A stretch of DNA of 64,000 bases, from NCBI GenBank assembly GCA_032173965.1, contig CM063290.1, forward strand, positions 6,399,501-6,463,500. The letters run 5' to 3'. The stretch comes from Sitta carolinensis (lineage: Eukaryota; Chordata; Aves; Passeriformes; Sittidae). The stretch's first letter is position 1. The number at the start of each line of letters is the position of its first letter. The translations under genes and the position numbers were made by a program. The notes under the pieces are model-generated. The model saw nothing but the letters and a program-made list of their open reading frames with translations, was not told the origin of the DNA and made no database searches. Below, piece after piece: positions 26,701 through 38,798 of the stretch.

Positions 26701-27132
26701 TCCTTCTAATTTAAAATAGACCCTTGCTGCAAGGCTTCACAAACGTTACCAAATCACTGATCACAAGCAGCATTCCCCGTATGCATTTCTTATTAAATGA
26801 ACAGCATTTCCTTTGAGTTCTTCATAAAAACCAAGCCTGTGCTCTTCGCAGGGAATACATATTTGACATTTTGGCGACTTCAATAAACTTGTTACCTTCC
26901 TCTTCTTCCCAAGCTACTGTTGATTTGAGGTGTCCTGATGAAAAAATGGCTATTTATAGATCATTATACAGAAATTACTGATGAAAACAAGAAGGATGTG
27001 GATTATGACAGAGAAAAGAGATTGGTAAGCACTCGAGAAGAGTCCAACAGCACATTGTGCGGGTGAGGTAGGTTGAGGTGCTCCAGTAAAAGAAATAGCT
27101 ATAAAGGGAGACCATCACATGGTGTGATTATT
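23767..27132. other. Non-coding stretch with A-rich patches
   Basis: No gene was recognised (longest frame 135 codons, minus, 25701-26108). Low-complexity landmarks are a (CAAAA)n-like patch at 24964-24996 and an A16 run at 25072-25087. The region 24.2-25.1 kb is strongly AT-rich. Confidence 0.65.
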
Positions 27133-27217
27133 GTGGTGTCCTGCATAGGGCCAGGAGTTGGACTCGATGATCCTGATGGAGCCCTTTCAATTTAGCACTA
27201 TTCTATGATTCTGTGAC
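27133..27217 (+). mobile_element. CR1 LINE tail fragment
   Basis: About 85 bp of CR1 3' end: 'ggtgtcctgcatagggcca', 'ggagttggactcgatgatcc' and terminal 'attctatgattctgtgac'. It belongs to the same tail type as the copy at 11.13 kb. No coding part remains. Confidence 0.92.
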
Positions 27218-30110
27218 TGAAATATATGTAAGCTTCTAATTTACAGCATTGTTTTAATTTATTCTTCATCAGCTATAGGCAGTGCCTGCATGTAACCCTA
27301 ATTATTCACCATCCTGTATGCGCATCCTAGTGTTGAACCCTAGACCTTTTTGAGGTGAGAGAGCATTGACTGGCACAGTAAGGGTGCATGGCAGTCATGC
27401 AAACAGACCTAATTTCCAAGAGTCTCCTGACACGCTTTTCAAAAGCACAGAGAATTAAAGCTGTGCAGAGTCAAGAGGAAACAGAATGGTGAGGTTAAAG
27501 AGGAACTCAGGAGCTTCTAGCTCCATCTCTTCTGCTATCATTAACAAATTCCCTTCCCGTGCTTTCTCATTATCAGTGGTTTTTTTGTCAGAGTTGACAT
27601 CTGGTCACTGCCCAGTCCTGCCCTGGCAGGGCTCTGCCCACCCAGCCGGTGTCCCTGGGATCCCAGCTCAGCTGAAGGCCTGCACAGAGGGCTTCTGGTG
27701 TTTTCATTTCTCCTGGAAGTGTGTGTCTGGGAATGCCCAGGGAGTCTTACTTAGCACAACAATGAAACACAGGCCCATTACTCTGCCTGTCAAGTTACTG
27801 ATATGCTTCTCCATCACTGCAATACCAACTGTCTTTATATTGTTGTGGATGAAAGGAATTTATCCCCCAAGGTAAGGAAATGTTAGCCCTAGCCTATGAA
27901 CCTTGAGCTAGAGGCTAAGACCACACAGGGAAGTTTGTGACTCATTGGGAAATTCACTGTTCTCTAAACCAACTTTCAAATCCTGCTTTCCTCATCAGCT
28001 CTTCTCCATTTCATTACAGCATGTCCCTTGACATCAAATAAGGCTTTTGCATCTATTTTTCTTTTATGTTCCAAAAAGAAACTTCTGGCAGTCTTTCTTG
28101 AATTTAATATTTTCTTGAAAAACAATATTTTCACAATGATCTCTAATGAGATTCCACAGCCAACCCCAGAAATAGATCCTGTATTTCCAATTCTTGCATG
28201 AAGCAAGGAAGGGGAGTCAGAAACAATATCATTTATTTTTTAGGTGACAGAAAAATGCAACTGAAACAATCTTCCTGAAACCTCGTGAGAGCACAGCTCC
28301 ATTTGGTCATGACAAACACTCCTAGGCTGCATGTTCTCCTTGAAAGTTTACCTCTGCCTCCAAAATCAATGAAATAAATGATTTTCCACTGGGGTCTACC
28401 TGTAGGAAAATTCTCATGTACATCAGAGGGGAAAACCAGGTCTGATGTGGAGTGATGCTGCAAATACTTCTCTAACAAGCTTTAATGCCCAAGTGTGTTT
28501 ATGTGGCAAAGTCCACAGACAGTGTGGATCTTCCTCCTATGGGAAAAATTGCTTATTTTCTCGTAATATGGTCCATGCCCAAAGCCAAACACTTGCTTCT
28601 CAGGGATGTTCCTACTCCCTCCAGATAAATCATCCTGGCAGGAATGACTCAGCAGGGGATAAATTTCATCAGGGCCAGGATATCACTTCATCCTTCCTTT
28701 CAATGTAACAGGAGGTTTTTAATCAGGGACTCCTTCTGATTACTCCCAAGTGCCATAAACAACCAGGATTTGCTATCATGTTTTGGATTATTACCAAAAT
28801 CATAGTGATATAATACACACCATGCAAATAATTATTACCACTGCAAGTACAGAAAATGCTTACAATTTAAGAGCACTAACTTCCATGTTGGCTGCTTTGA
28901 ATAACTCCTGATATTATCATCTCTGATAATAATTAATCCTTATTGCTTACACAATCCAGAGGTGCTCTGGCAGATATGAAGAAACTACATTTGGGGCTTT
29001 TTGTCTATTTATTTATTTATTTTAAGAAGTGTTGTCATCAAGAAATCTGCGAGACCCAAGAAAGAGTTGATTGATCGCAAGGTCCTATCAAATGTCAAAG
29101 CTGGCCCTCGCTGACCTCCCATCTCTTCAGAACTGCTTTGATTTAATCTACAAACTGGCTGCCTCTCCTGCCTGTGAGTTCTGTCTGTAACCCATGTGTC
29201 AGTGTTTTGAGATATGACCTGTTTCACGCTTCATTCATCTCATCTGAAGGACGGAAATTAAACTGGAGGGTCAGCAAGGGGCACAGCTCAAAATACACAC
29301 ACATTAAACTGGAGTCTTTTGTTTGGGCCCATCAGAAGAGTTAGAGCAACCATCAAAAATAATATTCAAGTGGAATTGATTTTCTTTATCCTATTGAAAT
29401 TTGTTATACTAATAGATGTGGAAGGGTGGCAAGCCTTGTCACAGAAGAAGGAAAAATAATCATGGTGCCTTCCTAAAAGGCTTGTGACGCTTCTAATCAT
29501 ATCAGTATGTGAGTGTGTGAACACCTCCAGGTTTAGTAGTGTGCAAAAGGCAGCATTTCCATTGTAAATTTCCATTTCAAGCCTTTTTATGCTGATCATA
29601 ATATTACGGCTTGAGCTGAAACACAGCAGAAAGTTCACAGCATGGATCACAATGTTTTAAGCCTCATCTGTCTTCCTTGGGTTTTGTTATAATTTGGAAA
29701 ATGCTTAGCTCCAGTTCTTGCCCTGTGGAGCACAGCCAGCAGCTCAGATGGATAATTCTCAGGGGTAATAACAGCTTTTCAGAGCAATTTTCATACTGAC
29801 TTTTCCTTGGCGAGGAGAGTGACTATGAAGGATGAACCTCAATGGCCATGCACTCCTGCAGTTCTGCCATGAGCTGCACTGCCTGAGAGATGCGCCCCTT
29901 TCCTGAACTGCAGGGTAGGCCAAGGCTTCTCCAGGCTGGACCAGGTGAATCTCAGCTCCACAGGAATCAGGGTGCTCCCTGAGGTGCTCATGGAACAAAC
30001 CACATGCACCCCAGACACTCAGTGGGACATGCAGCTGAGAGAGCAGATGTTTCTCCTTGCAATCCTTACACAGGAATGTAAAAAATTCCCATCCTGCAGA
30101 CACAGTTCCT
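27218..30110. other. Non-coding stretch, no gene recognised
   Basis: Apart from the speculative frame at 27.76 kb, I see only unrecognised short frames. A (TTTA)n patch lies at about 29006-29023. One POU octamer, ATGCAAAT, occurs at 28822-28829 next to an AT-rich stretch; a single copy is not informative. Confidence 0.6.
27762..27871 (+). other. Speculative signal-anchor exon candidate
   Basis: An ATG at 27762, with A at position -3, opens a frame starting MKHRPITLPVK. This is followed by about 19 hydrophobic residues (LLICFSITAIPTVFILLWM) and a short KGIYPPR segment, ending at AAG|GTAAGG (exon end 27871), a near-ideal splice donor. A short basic tail plus one membrane segment is the usual start of a type II Golgi enzyme, but I recognise no family. 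Two other good donor sequences at about 36137 and 43664 have no exon attached, so chance is quite possible. The frame is also open upstream to 27486. Confidence 0.12.
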
Positions 30111-30434
30111 AGAATCATAGAATATCCTGAGTTGGAAGAGACTCACAAAGATCATCACTCCAACCCCTGGCCCTGCACAGGACACCCCAGGAGCCACACC
30201 CTGAGCCTGACAGGATTATCCAAATGCCTCTTGAGCTCTTGAGTCAGGCTTGGGGCTGGAACCACTTCCCTGGGCAGCCTGCTCAGTGTCCAACCACCCT
30301 CTGGGTGAAAAACCCTTTCCTAATATTCAACCCGAAGTTCCCCTGACTCAGCTCCATGCCATTGCCTCAGGTGCTGTCCCTGGTCACCACAGACAAGGGA
30401 TCAGTGCCTGCCCCTCTGCTCCCCTATGAGCAAG
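30111..30434 (-). mobile_element. CR1 LINE, longest copy in window
   Basis: The minus-strand 3' end begins at 30111 with 'agaatcatagaat' (reverse of the CR1 terminal repeat). The body follows toward higher coordinates: 'ccctgcacaggacacccca', 'aaatgcctcttgagctctt', 'ggcttggggctggaacca', 'accaccctctgggtgaaaaa' and 'ccctgactcagctccatgcc'. About 320 bp are present, all 3' of the reverse-transcriptase domain or at its very end, with no usable reading frame. The 5' limit near 30434 is approximate. Confidence 0.95.
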
Positions 30435-32169
30435 TTCATATCATGGTTGATAAAAGTTCATTGCACTCACCTCTTGGGTATGCAGATTACGGCTAAGTGA
30501 TGGCATTTAGCTGAAGTAGCACCATCCCCACTAAACAAAAGAGCAAATAAAGGGGCTCACACTCAGCCCTCCCTTGAGAACATTGGTGATTGTCACCATT
30601 TTTGTAAATCGTATTGTCAGTTCAGTAATATAAAAAAGCCCAAATCCCTCTCTTTCATGTCTTTCTTCAACTTAGTATCTGTAAGAAATTAATTCAATTA
30701 AAAACCCTAGCAATTTAAACTTAAAAGCTCAAGGAGACATTATTTTGGAGGGTATGCTGCTGTTTGCAAATCTGCCTGCCAATCAACAACAGAAAAAAAA
30801 TATAGTGATTTATAAAGATGTTTCTTCATTGGAAGAAAAAAAACCAGAATGATATTTATCAAAGACACATTTGCCCTTGAGCCTGAAAAAAGAAAGCATG
30901 AAAATGCCTTCGAATTCTTTTTAGTTCTAAGGCATGTCTTTTTGTTCATGCTTAACTGCAGAAGAAAAATTAGGAACAAGTGTGTGCATATCACTGCATG
31001 TGTTAGCATAGGCTTTAATTGGCTAGGAGTAAATTAATGGCTGCTTGCAATATTTCTGGCAATCTGTTATAAGCTATGTAAATTTTTAAAAGAGGTTTCT
31101 TGAAAAGGCTGGCTGAAATCCTGTAATTCATATTCTACTGAGGGAATTGATTTGAGAAATAATAATGAAATGTTTTACCTCAGTGATGAATCTCAGTTTT
31201 GTAGCACTGCAATTTTTAAAATATTCTTGTAAATAATGCTATGAGTGTTTCTAAGAATAATCTACTCGAAATAAATATATCTGTCTCCGAATTAATAGCA
31301 TTTTTTTCACTGCTCTTTTTTACCTCTTTTGTATGCCAGCATTCCAGGAGTTCATTGCAAAGCCAGCCTTAGCTTTGATATTATTATAATAAATTAACAT
31401 CCAACATTTGTTACCATGTGACCTGCTCCAACAGATTTTATTATCAGTTTTGCTACTGAATTCAGTGGGAAATTAATCAAGTCTTTAAGAGGTAGGTCCA
31501 GTTTTATAGAGAGGAATTGGAAATGACCCAACACAGCACTGAACACTTCAAGGTGAGCCTGCCACTAAACGTTCATTGGGACAAACATCTAACTTGGCTG
31601 CCCAGGGCACTCAGTAGGGCTGCCAGAGGAGAATTAAAGTCTCACAGGAGGCACATGAAAGGCATGGAGCTGAACCTGCCACAATCACTCTCTTCAGCAC
31701 ACTCAGGGAAAGGGAAAAGCTCCCATGGCAAAGAATCAGCTATTGAACCACCAGGTCTCCTCACTCCACTCCTTGATTCATAGCTACCCCCGAACCACAC
31801 AGACGATATGGGCTCTGGATGGCCACTGACCAGCTCTCAAGACCAAAATATAGATCTTTAAAAGGTTCACAATGCAATACCCAGGGTTTCCCTCTGGTTT
31901 CCAGGGAAATCGCAGTGATTGCACTTCAGTTGAGCACACACCATATGCCCAAGCAAGTTTTAATTGCTGTTCACCTGAGGGATGCACAGGCAGAGAGAGA
32001 TGATTCCACTTTTCTGGGGAACAACCCCAGCAGCAGGAAATTCAAGCCAAAGAGTCCCACTCCTGAAACAATGAAGAAAATTAGAAAGTTTTATTGCTTG
32101 TCCAAAGCAGGTAATACTGAATGTCTTTGGAGGAAAACCCCAAGACAGGAACTGGCTAAAAGCAAATTA
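30435..32169. other. AT-rich non-coding stretch
   Basis: No gene was recognised. The part from 30.6 to 31.5 kb is very AT-rich. A 119-codon plus-strand frame at 31819-32178 lies just upstream of the poly(A)-ended segment described next, but it has no recognisable domain. Confidence 0.6.
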
Positions 32170-32377
32170 CTGGTATAGCTTTATTATGGCTGTAAGTATA
32201 GCTCCTGTAATGTGCCTGACTGCCTTAGCTCCACTTTTCTCTAATTTTGTATATCTGACATTCTCCTTTTTATTGCTTAGCAGCATGTAAGAAAGTATCT
32301 TGTACTGTCAATAATGCTGTTATCCTTTAATAAAAAATTAGAAGCTACCAAAAAAAAAAAAAAAAAAAAAAAAAAAA
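32170..32377 (+). pseudogene. Possible retrocopy 3' end with AATAAA and poly(A)
   Basis: An AATAAA polyadenylation signal at 32329-32334 is followed 16 bases later by an uninterrupted A28 run (32350-32377), then a degenerate GAAA-type purine tract to about 32400. The signal-to-tail spacing is what a reverse-transcribed mRNA would show. The upstream 150 bases are T-rich and stop-rich like a 3' UTR. I do not recognise the parent mRNA, cannot place a 5' end and found no target-site duplication. A chance AATAAA near an A-tract is the alternative. Confidence 0.3.
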
Positions 32378-32400
32378 GAAAAAGAAAGAAAGAGCGAGGA
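32350..32400 (+). repeat. A28 run with GAAA-type tail
   Basis: Twenty-eight A bases (32350-32377) grade into 'gaaaaagaaagaaagagcga'. This is certain as a simple repeat whatever its origin. Confidence 0.93.
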
Positions 32401-33708
32401 GGGAAAGAGAAGGCTATGAAAAAATATGGCTCAATGCCTAGAAAACTTCAATATGTTGTAAAGGGAAAAGACTGCTAATTAGGGCTTGCGTAGCCTATTC
32501 TAGTCCCCTCCGTGCTGCAAGAAATTTAACCCAGCTCACTTGGCTGATGGTTGGAGAAGAGGGAATAGAGTGTGGGAGTTCTGGAATCAGATTATTGAGA
32601 TGATCTATGATGCAATGAGTCGGTGAAATGCAGCTGGATGCAGAGATTTCACTGTTGGGCTCAAAACACAGGGAAAAGGTTCTTAAATTAAACAGAAGGC
32701 TGATCCACCCCACAGCTCATCATTACACTTGGCTGTACTGAAGCCTCCCACCAGACTGGCCCCACATTTGCTTGTGTGCTGAGTGATGCAAAGCAGGGGA
32801 AAAAGGCTTTGGAAAAGCTGACTGCTACTCCAGATGCTCTCAGAGATCAGCCATGCTCTTTTGGAAAAGAGGAAGAAAATGTCACAGGGAATACCACGGC
32901 AGCTCTGCAGACCACAGGAAGACCTTGTGAATGCCCTCCTTGAGCTCCCAGCTTTTAACATCTCCAACCAAGCTCCATATTTCTCTGGGATAAGTAGGAT
33001 GCAAACCCGTGTGGAGTGGAGAGCGTGACCTGGAGTTTGGGAAAGACAAATGCACCTCTTGGGGCAGTCATCCTCTGAGGTCTCAGCTCTACTCCTTGCA
33101 CCTTCTATGGCCCAGGTGGGCTTTCCCAGGAGCCACCAGCTGGATCTGGTCCCTGCTCATCCAAGGGAAACCGGGAAGGAAGTGGTTCTCAGGCAGGACC
33201 TCCAGCACAGCTGCTCATGTCATTCCTGCTGTTTTTCATTGACCTGCTGTTTTGGAAACAGCTGCTCCCAAGTCATTTCAGGTTTGACAGCTTTAGGTTT
33301 TCCTCCCTGCACTTACTAACGACCTGCCTGCAGCTTTTGCTGCTGTTGTTATAATGACCTGGGTAAATCTGTCATCTTGCAGAGATTTTGATGACTTGAG
33401 CTTGGTAAATGGTATCCTGATAATGATATCACTTGAGAAAGATGATATTTTGAAATCTAGCTACATGAACTTAGCTGGAGATCAGCAGCTCAGTTATAAA
33501 CATTTACAGGCAAGAAAATTTAGTTGGAAAAATATGAGAACTTTCAGTGTTGTATCTTTGGACAGAGGCAGGTGAAATAACATGCACACCTCCCCTGCTA
33601 CCATGGAGTAATAGAGATGAGTCTATAAACAAGCACACCAGCTATCTGCTAGCCCAACCAGGAACTAGGCTTGGAAAGATATATGTATACACGAATAAGA
33701 CATGGCTT
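32401..33708. other. Non-coding stretch, no gene recognised
   Basis: Open frames of up to 94 codons on both strands, none recognised. The sequence turns AT-rich after 33.35 kb toward the octamer/TATA module. Confidence 0.6.
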
Positions 33709-33776
33709 AATTTGCATACTAATTAATCTGTAACACCTTATTTGCATATATATTAATCTGAAGGTGCTATATAAAA
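33709..33776 (+). promoter_or_regulatory. Octamer pair plus TATA box, promoter-like
   Basis: The POU-factor octamer ATTTGCAT occurs at 33710-33717 and again at 33740-33747, exactly 30 bp apart. Each is followed at the same offset by TTAATCTG (33723 and 33753), so the two halves are a diverged 30-bp tandem duplication. A TATATAAAA box at 33768-33776 lies 20 bp after the second octamer. Octamer followed closely by TATA is the known layout of histone H2B and immunoglobulin V promoters. A start site would be expected near 33795-33805. No convincing reading frame follows: the first ATG (33816) opens only seven codons. It could instead be an enhancer or a chance AT-rich match. Confidence 0.35.
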
Positions 33777-34518
33777 TACTCACTTTTAGGGAGTGCTAGT
33801 GCGTACTTGACAGTCATGATAATCTTCATTTTAGCTTAAGAAATGAATTAAGAATGACTTTGGCTAATATTAAAATGCAAGTTCAAAAAGACAAATGGAA
33901 AACATCAACAGCCTTGAGTCATTGGGGTAAACTCCATCGTGGCTAAGGAATTTATTCAGCCCTTGCAGTTCAATGAGGTTACTCAGAGAGTCAGAAGGGT
34001 TCGTCATGGCCCTGTCTTCCCCTGGGCAGGTCCCTTGTGCTGTCAGCCACAGAAATATGGTAATTCATCCTGAATTTAATGCTGCCTCTCCTCCCAAAGC
34101 TGCAGCAGGCATCACAGGCAGAGCTGACACCAGACAAGTGCTCAGGGAGATGTCTCAGCTCAGCCAAGGCAGGGAAGTGGCAATGGGAAAAGCCGAGGTG
34201 GTTCTGCTCAGCTCCCAAGCCTGCATGGGGCTGAGGTGGGCAAGGTGTGTGTGAGACACTGGATCATTGTCCCAGCTAAAAACGACACAAACCAGATATG
34301 CTGCTTCATCCCAAAGGCAGCATTTTGTGCAGTTATGGCCAGTCTGAAGGGAGTTTTTCAGAAAAACTTCGAGGACAAAAGGCATCTAGGGCACTATGGA
34401 CCACATGCAAAGCTGAACAGAAACTCCTGCCTTTCTGACCCATGTGCCTGGGGGCATGGTTTCATTGTCAGGAAGAGAATTCTCAACTAGATGAGTTAAA
34501 AAATGCCTAAAACCACAC

Positions 34519-34519
<1 letters not shown>

Positions 34520-34561
<42 letters not shown>
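34520..34561 (+). repeat. A42 homopolymer run
   Basis: Forty-two consecutive A bases, the longest homopolymer in the window, which an open frame reads as poly-Lys. No AATAAA precedes it within 30 bases. Its exact length is likely to be uncertain in any sequencing technology. Confidence 0.95.
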
Positions 34562-34563
<2 letters not shown>

Positions 34564-36087
34564 TTTACTGGCTTTGGTCCACTAAATTTTCGACCCCAGC
34601 TGTAGACATCTTGTGCTCAAATTACTGTGGGGGGCAGGTGGGCTTCTGCTGCTTGTCCCAAACAGCACATGTGAATGAGGATTTCCTGGCTGGAGCACTG
34701 TCATTGCCCTGCCTTTTGAGAGGCATTCCTGTCACAGGACAGAGAGCTGAACAGGAGCAAGATGATTTTAAGACAGCTATTATTTACTGTGCAAGCTGCT
34801 GTTGTAAACTGTGATTAAAGGTGCTCTTTTTGCTAAGACACAGCTCTTTTTTACTGCAAGCTCTGCCTTTAAATTCTGCTGATATTTTGAAAAGGACAGG
34901 CACAGAGGGAGTGCAGTGGGGGCTGGGAAGCATCTCCAGGCAGACCAGGATGAAATGGCTGCAAGCACAGCGTGCTTTCCTCCCTGGGGCAAAGGAGATG
35001 ACTGTGGTGACCAAGGGGATTGATATGGCTGTTGATTTTGGGAAGAAGCCTTTAGTGTTTGCTTTTCACAGACGGGAAAGCTCATGTACTGACTGATACA
35101 TTCCCAGGTGGTGTTATAGACCCATTTAATCCAAAAAAATATTTAGCAAATCCATACTGAAATCATTTTCTGGGTAGGCTCATATGTTACAGTGCCTGGC
35201 AACAAAATCAGCCCTCTGTGATTCCTGTTCTCCTCAGTGGGGTGACTGCAGGGACTCAGGTTATGAGACCTGGCAGCTGGACATCACTTCTGGGGACCTT
35301 GGCTTGCACTATGCAGCAAGAGGACGGGAGAGGGACATGAACATCAGCCTGCTAAACACTCGTGCTTGGTGAGAACTTGCCCGGGGGGAAAACCTTGCAA
35401 ATCCTGCAGCTTGCAGAGCCAAGGCAGCAGCTCACGTGGAGGCAGCTGCCTTCCCCTCTGCCGTGGCCACAGCTGTGCTGGAGGTTCAGCCAGGGCCAGG
35501 GGAATCCTCCACACTCAGGACTGCTCCCTCTCCTCCCTGCAGCTGGTCCCTCTGACTGCCATCTGGAAATACCTTTCCTCCTGCTTTGGTGCCAAGGAAC
35601 AGCTTGCTTACACCTTGCTGCTTCTGCACTACCCTCCACAGCCCTCCTTGTTGCCAAATTCCTCCCTGCAGTCCCCCGTGAACGGCACAACTCCCTCGGT
35701 ACTGATTTGTTTTTACTGCCTGCCTACGAGCTTTCCAAAGAGTGCTTCAGCCTTAGGAAAACATCCTTCCCCTTAGCAATCTGGATGTTGTTTGCCTGGC
35801 AAAAGCCTTCAAGGGATACGGATTCTGGACCGTCACAATTTTAAAGAGGGCCTAGAGAGATCATAGTGCTAATTTTAAACAGATGGTCTTGACGCTAAGA
35901 GATACCTTGATTAAATTAAATCTGCACTCAGCAAAGCTCTGTCATAGCTACAGTGACCCTATTTATAGAAGATGCCATTGTGCTGATATCTGTAACAGGG
36001 ACTCTGCTTGGGTTCAGTTTCTTATCGCCTGAAGGGAATAAACAGCACTGGGAAAACACAAAATCTACAAAATCTTCTCTCGCTCTC

Positions 36088-36111
36088 TTTTTTTTTTTTT
36101 TTTTTTTTTTT
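36088..36111 (-). repeat. T24 run (A24 on minus strand)
   Basis: Twenty-four consecutive T bases, the only long T run of the window. A CT-rich stretch precedes it on the plus strand. No polyadenylation signal is visible on the minus strand just upstream. Confidence 0.92.
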
Positions 36112-38770
36112 AATTATTATTTTTAGCGAGTTAAGCAGCAGGTAAGGCTTTCTCTGCAAGGAAGGAATTACACCCACGTAGCAAATGCCATGGGAACAGA
36201 GGAGCTTGGAGCACCCATTCCCAGCTGCCTGCACGGGAGCTCTCAGGGACGCCCAGCCGAACCGGCTCCTGCACCTCGGGAAGCACCGGAGAACCCGGCA
36301 GAGCCCAGAGCAAACATGCAAAATGTGCCTTTAAACTTTAAAATTTAATGCTGGCATTTACTTAAAAATGAGAGCTGGCAGCTCTCCAATGGCTCACCAA
36401 GTACATTAACTTAGTCAAACGCCCATTACTTCCTCCCCTTCCCACTAACGAGCGTGTTTTGAAGAGGCGAGCTCTGCAAGCTCCGCAGCAAAGCGCATAC
36501 CCCTTCCTTTTTTTTCATTTAAGCTGCTAAAAGCAAATGCTATTTATAGACTGTGGATCAGAGACGGGCTTGGAGAAAATCTACATGAGGGTGCTCTAAA
36601 ATTTAGAAGCGAGGAAGGGCTGCCTAAGAGCCAAGATTTAAAACACAGGAATGTGGGCTCAGACCTTCCTCTGTGCATCCCAGCACCCAACACCCCCCTG
36701 CTGCTCCCCCCAGCCCTCCTGCCAGGCTGGGATGCCTTGGCACACTTGTGCACTCAATGAGCTCTGATCTTCACTAGCAGCTATGAGAGTCACAGTAGCA
36801 CAAATCACATCCCAGGCAAGTTCATCCCTAGCTTTGTCCCTACATGTTTTCCTGACACGACACTGACCCTAGAATTTCCAGAGAGCTGTCCCTCTCTACA
36901 CCAGCCGCAGCTCCCAAAGCGTTTTTGTCAACAAACACCAAGCCCAATGCTTTTGCAGCACCACCTGTGATATTTAGGGTACAGTAGTTCTTTGAATACA
37001 ACTGTGCAGTGACGAGCACATTCTGCAGCTGTCTGTTGGACACAGGAGATGTAACTGCAGAGCTGCTTGGGGAATTTCTGGTGCATCCACTCTTATGGTA
37101 TCACAGCATTCAGACATATGAGCTGACAAATTTTGTGGCTGTAAACAGCAGAGGCTTGCTGAGAATCTGGACATTGGTGTATAAAATGGGAATACTTTCC
37201 TAACGTGAAGACAAGTGAAATCTGTATGGTCTTTCCAGGAAGTCTCTCAGCCCGCTGGAAAGCCTGCAATTGCTATATGGGAATAGTGTAATTTCAATAT
37301 TGCCAGATCCCATAAGGACTTAGCAGTGAATAGTGCATTAAATACTAGTTTCAGAAGCCAGATTTATAAGCCTATAGAAATAGGTTTTAGGCTATGCTGC
37401 TGGAATGAAATGAGAAAGGAATATCTTTATATAAATCTTTTATGATTATGGGTATGTCATCTATAGACCTCTGATTTTCAGACCTGCTCTGAAAGTACTA
37501 GAAGCCAATTATTCTCCTGAAAAAGAATCCAGAAAGACAAAAATCACCACCGATGGTGCATTTCCCAGTAGATAGTAGGTCAGATTTTGTGCTCTTTTTC
37601 AACTAAGAAAAGGTAGAATAACTGGAGCCTTTGGCTTCAGTCCCACAAAGTTACCTCAGGGTCAAGCCAAAGCAACAGAGATCAGACTTTGATCCAATTT
37701 AAATTTTTAATTATTTTTCCCCTCAACATGTTTTCTTCTGAAAAAGAAGATGTGGTTTCATTTTTGAGAAAAGTGTGCTGAAGTGCATGGGGAGCTGAGC
37801 CCTGCTGTGCTGGTGATAGAGCTGTGGGGAAACACTGGGGCTCCAAGGAAGGGATGAGGCTCCACAGGGATCCAGGTCACCCCTCCTGCAAGGGCTATGA
37901 ATGCAAAATCCATTCAGCATGTGCCCCTTTCCACATTGTTACTGCTCCCGTAGGTTATACTCACAATTACTAAACAATTTACACCCCAGCGGGAACACCC
38001 CAGCACCTTCCACACAAAACTGAGGGCCAGGAGGAAATCTAGGGCTCTGCCATTCAGCAGCCACTCCTTCCCCCTGCACCAACCACAGCAGCAACCTCAG
38101 GGCTGGTTTGAGATGATTCCTGCTTTGCTGACCCTGTACACTTCTCCTACGCAAAGAACCTTTACACTGCTTTGGAGAGAACAGGGTGGATTTTACCCAG
38201 ATGGCAGAAAAATAACATTGCAGATTACTGCCATCGAAAGCCTGTTAGACTCTTGCTGTGCAATCTCTGCCATATATTTTAGCAAAATACTCGCCCTACA
38301 CTCCAAAATCTCATTAAAAATCAAATTTAAAATGGAAACATTCACCTCTTCTAGCTTATAAGCTTATTGCATGTGTTTCATGTGGGTGGTGAGCATGTTA
38401 GGTACAATTTAGAACATAATTTCCAGAGAATTGAAATGTCACTAAGAAAAGGATTGTAAATAATGAAAGTTTGAAAGGAATCTGAGATCTTCATAACAGA
38501 TAATCACATTTTAATTCTGACTTATGGCTCATCCAATTGCCTACAGTTAGAGAAAAACAATTCCTTTTTCTTATTATATGGAAATCAGATGAATCAGATG
38601 AAAAGCCATCAGCATCACAGCTTGGAAAACATATACTAATGTTCAGTGATGTGAGCAAAGCCCATGAAACTGCTTCAGTTTGTGACCCTTTTTATTGGTT
38701 TTCCTCAAATATTTATAAGAGGTCTTGTTCATAAAAACATTAGTTGAAAAGTTTTCTAGAGATACCACAG

Positions 38771-38798
38771 ATCACAGAATTGTTGAGGTTGGAAAAGC
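38771..38798 (-). mobile_element. CR1 LINE terminal stub
   Basis: The text 'atcacagaattgttgaggtt' followed by 'ggaaaagca' is the reverse-strand start of a CR1 3' end, where 'atcatagaat.gtt.aggttggaaaag' is typical. Similarity stops after about 28 bases, so this is a very short insertion or a remnant cut by later change. Confidence 0.75.

Larger units (their letters stand above)
33777..38770. other. Non-coding stretch with A/T runs and a mild CpG cluster
   Basis: No gene was recognised. At 35.36-35.85 kb two plus-strand frames (160 and 136 codons) and one minus frame (112 codons) overlap, a sign of GC-rich composition and not of coding. About eight CpG lie within roughly 100 bp at 36205-36302, more than the surroundings. 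The A42 and T24 runs are listed separately. Confidence 0.6.

Noticed and set aside
36137..36143. Strong splice-donor sequence CAG|GTAAGG
   Set aside because: No open frame with coding character leads into it; a similar orphan donor lies near 43664, so such matches occur by chance here.
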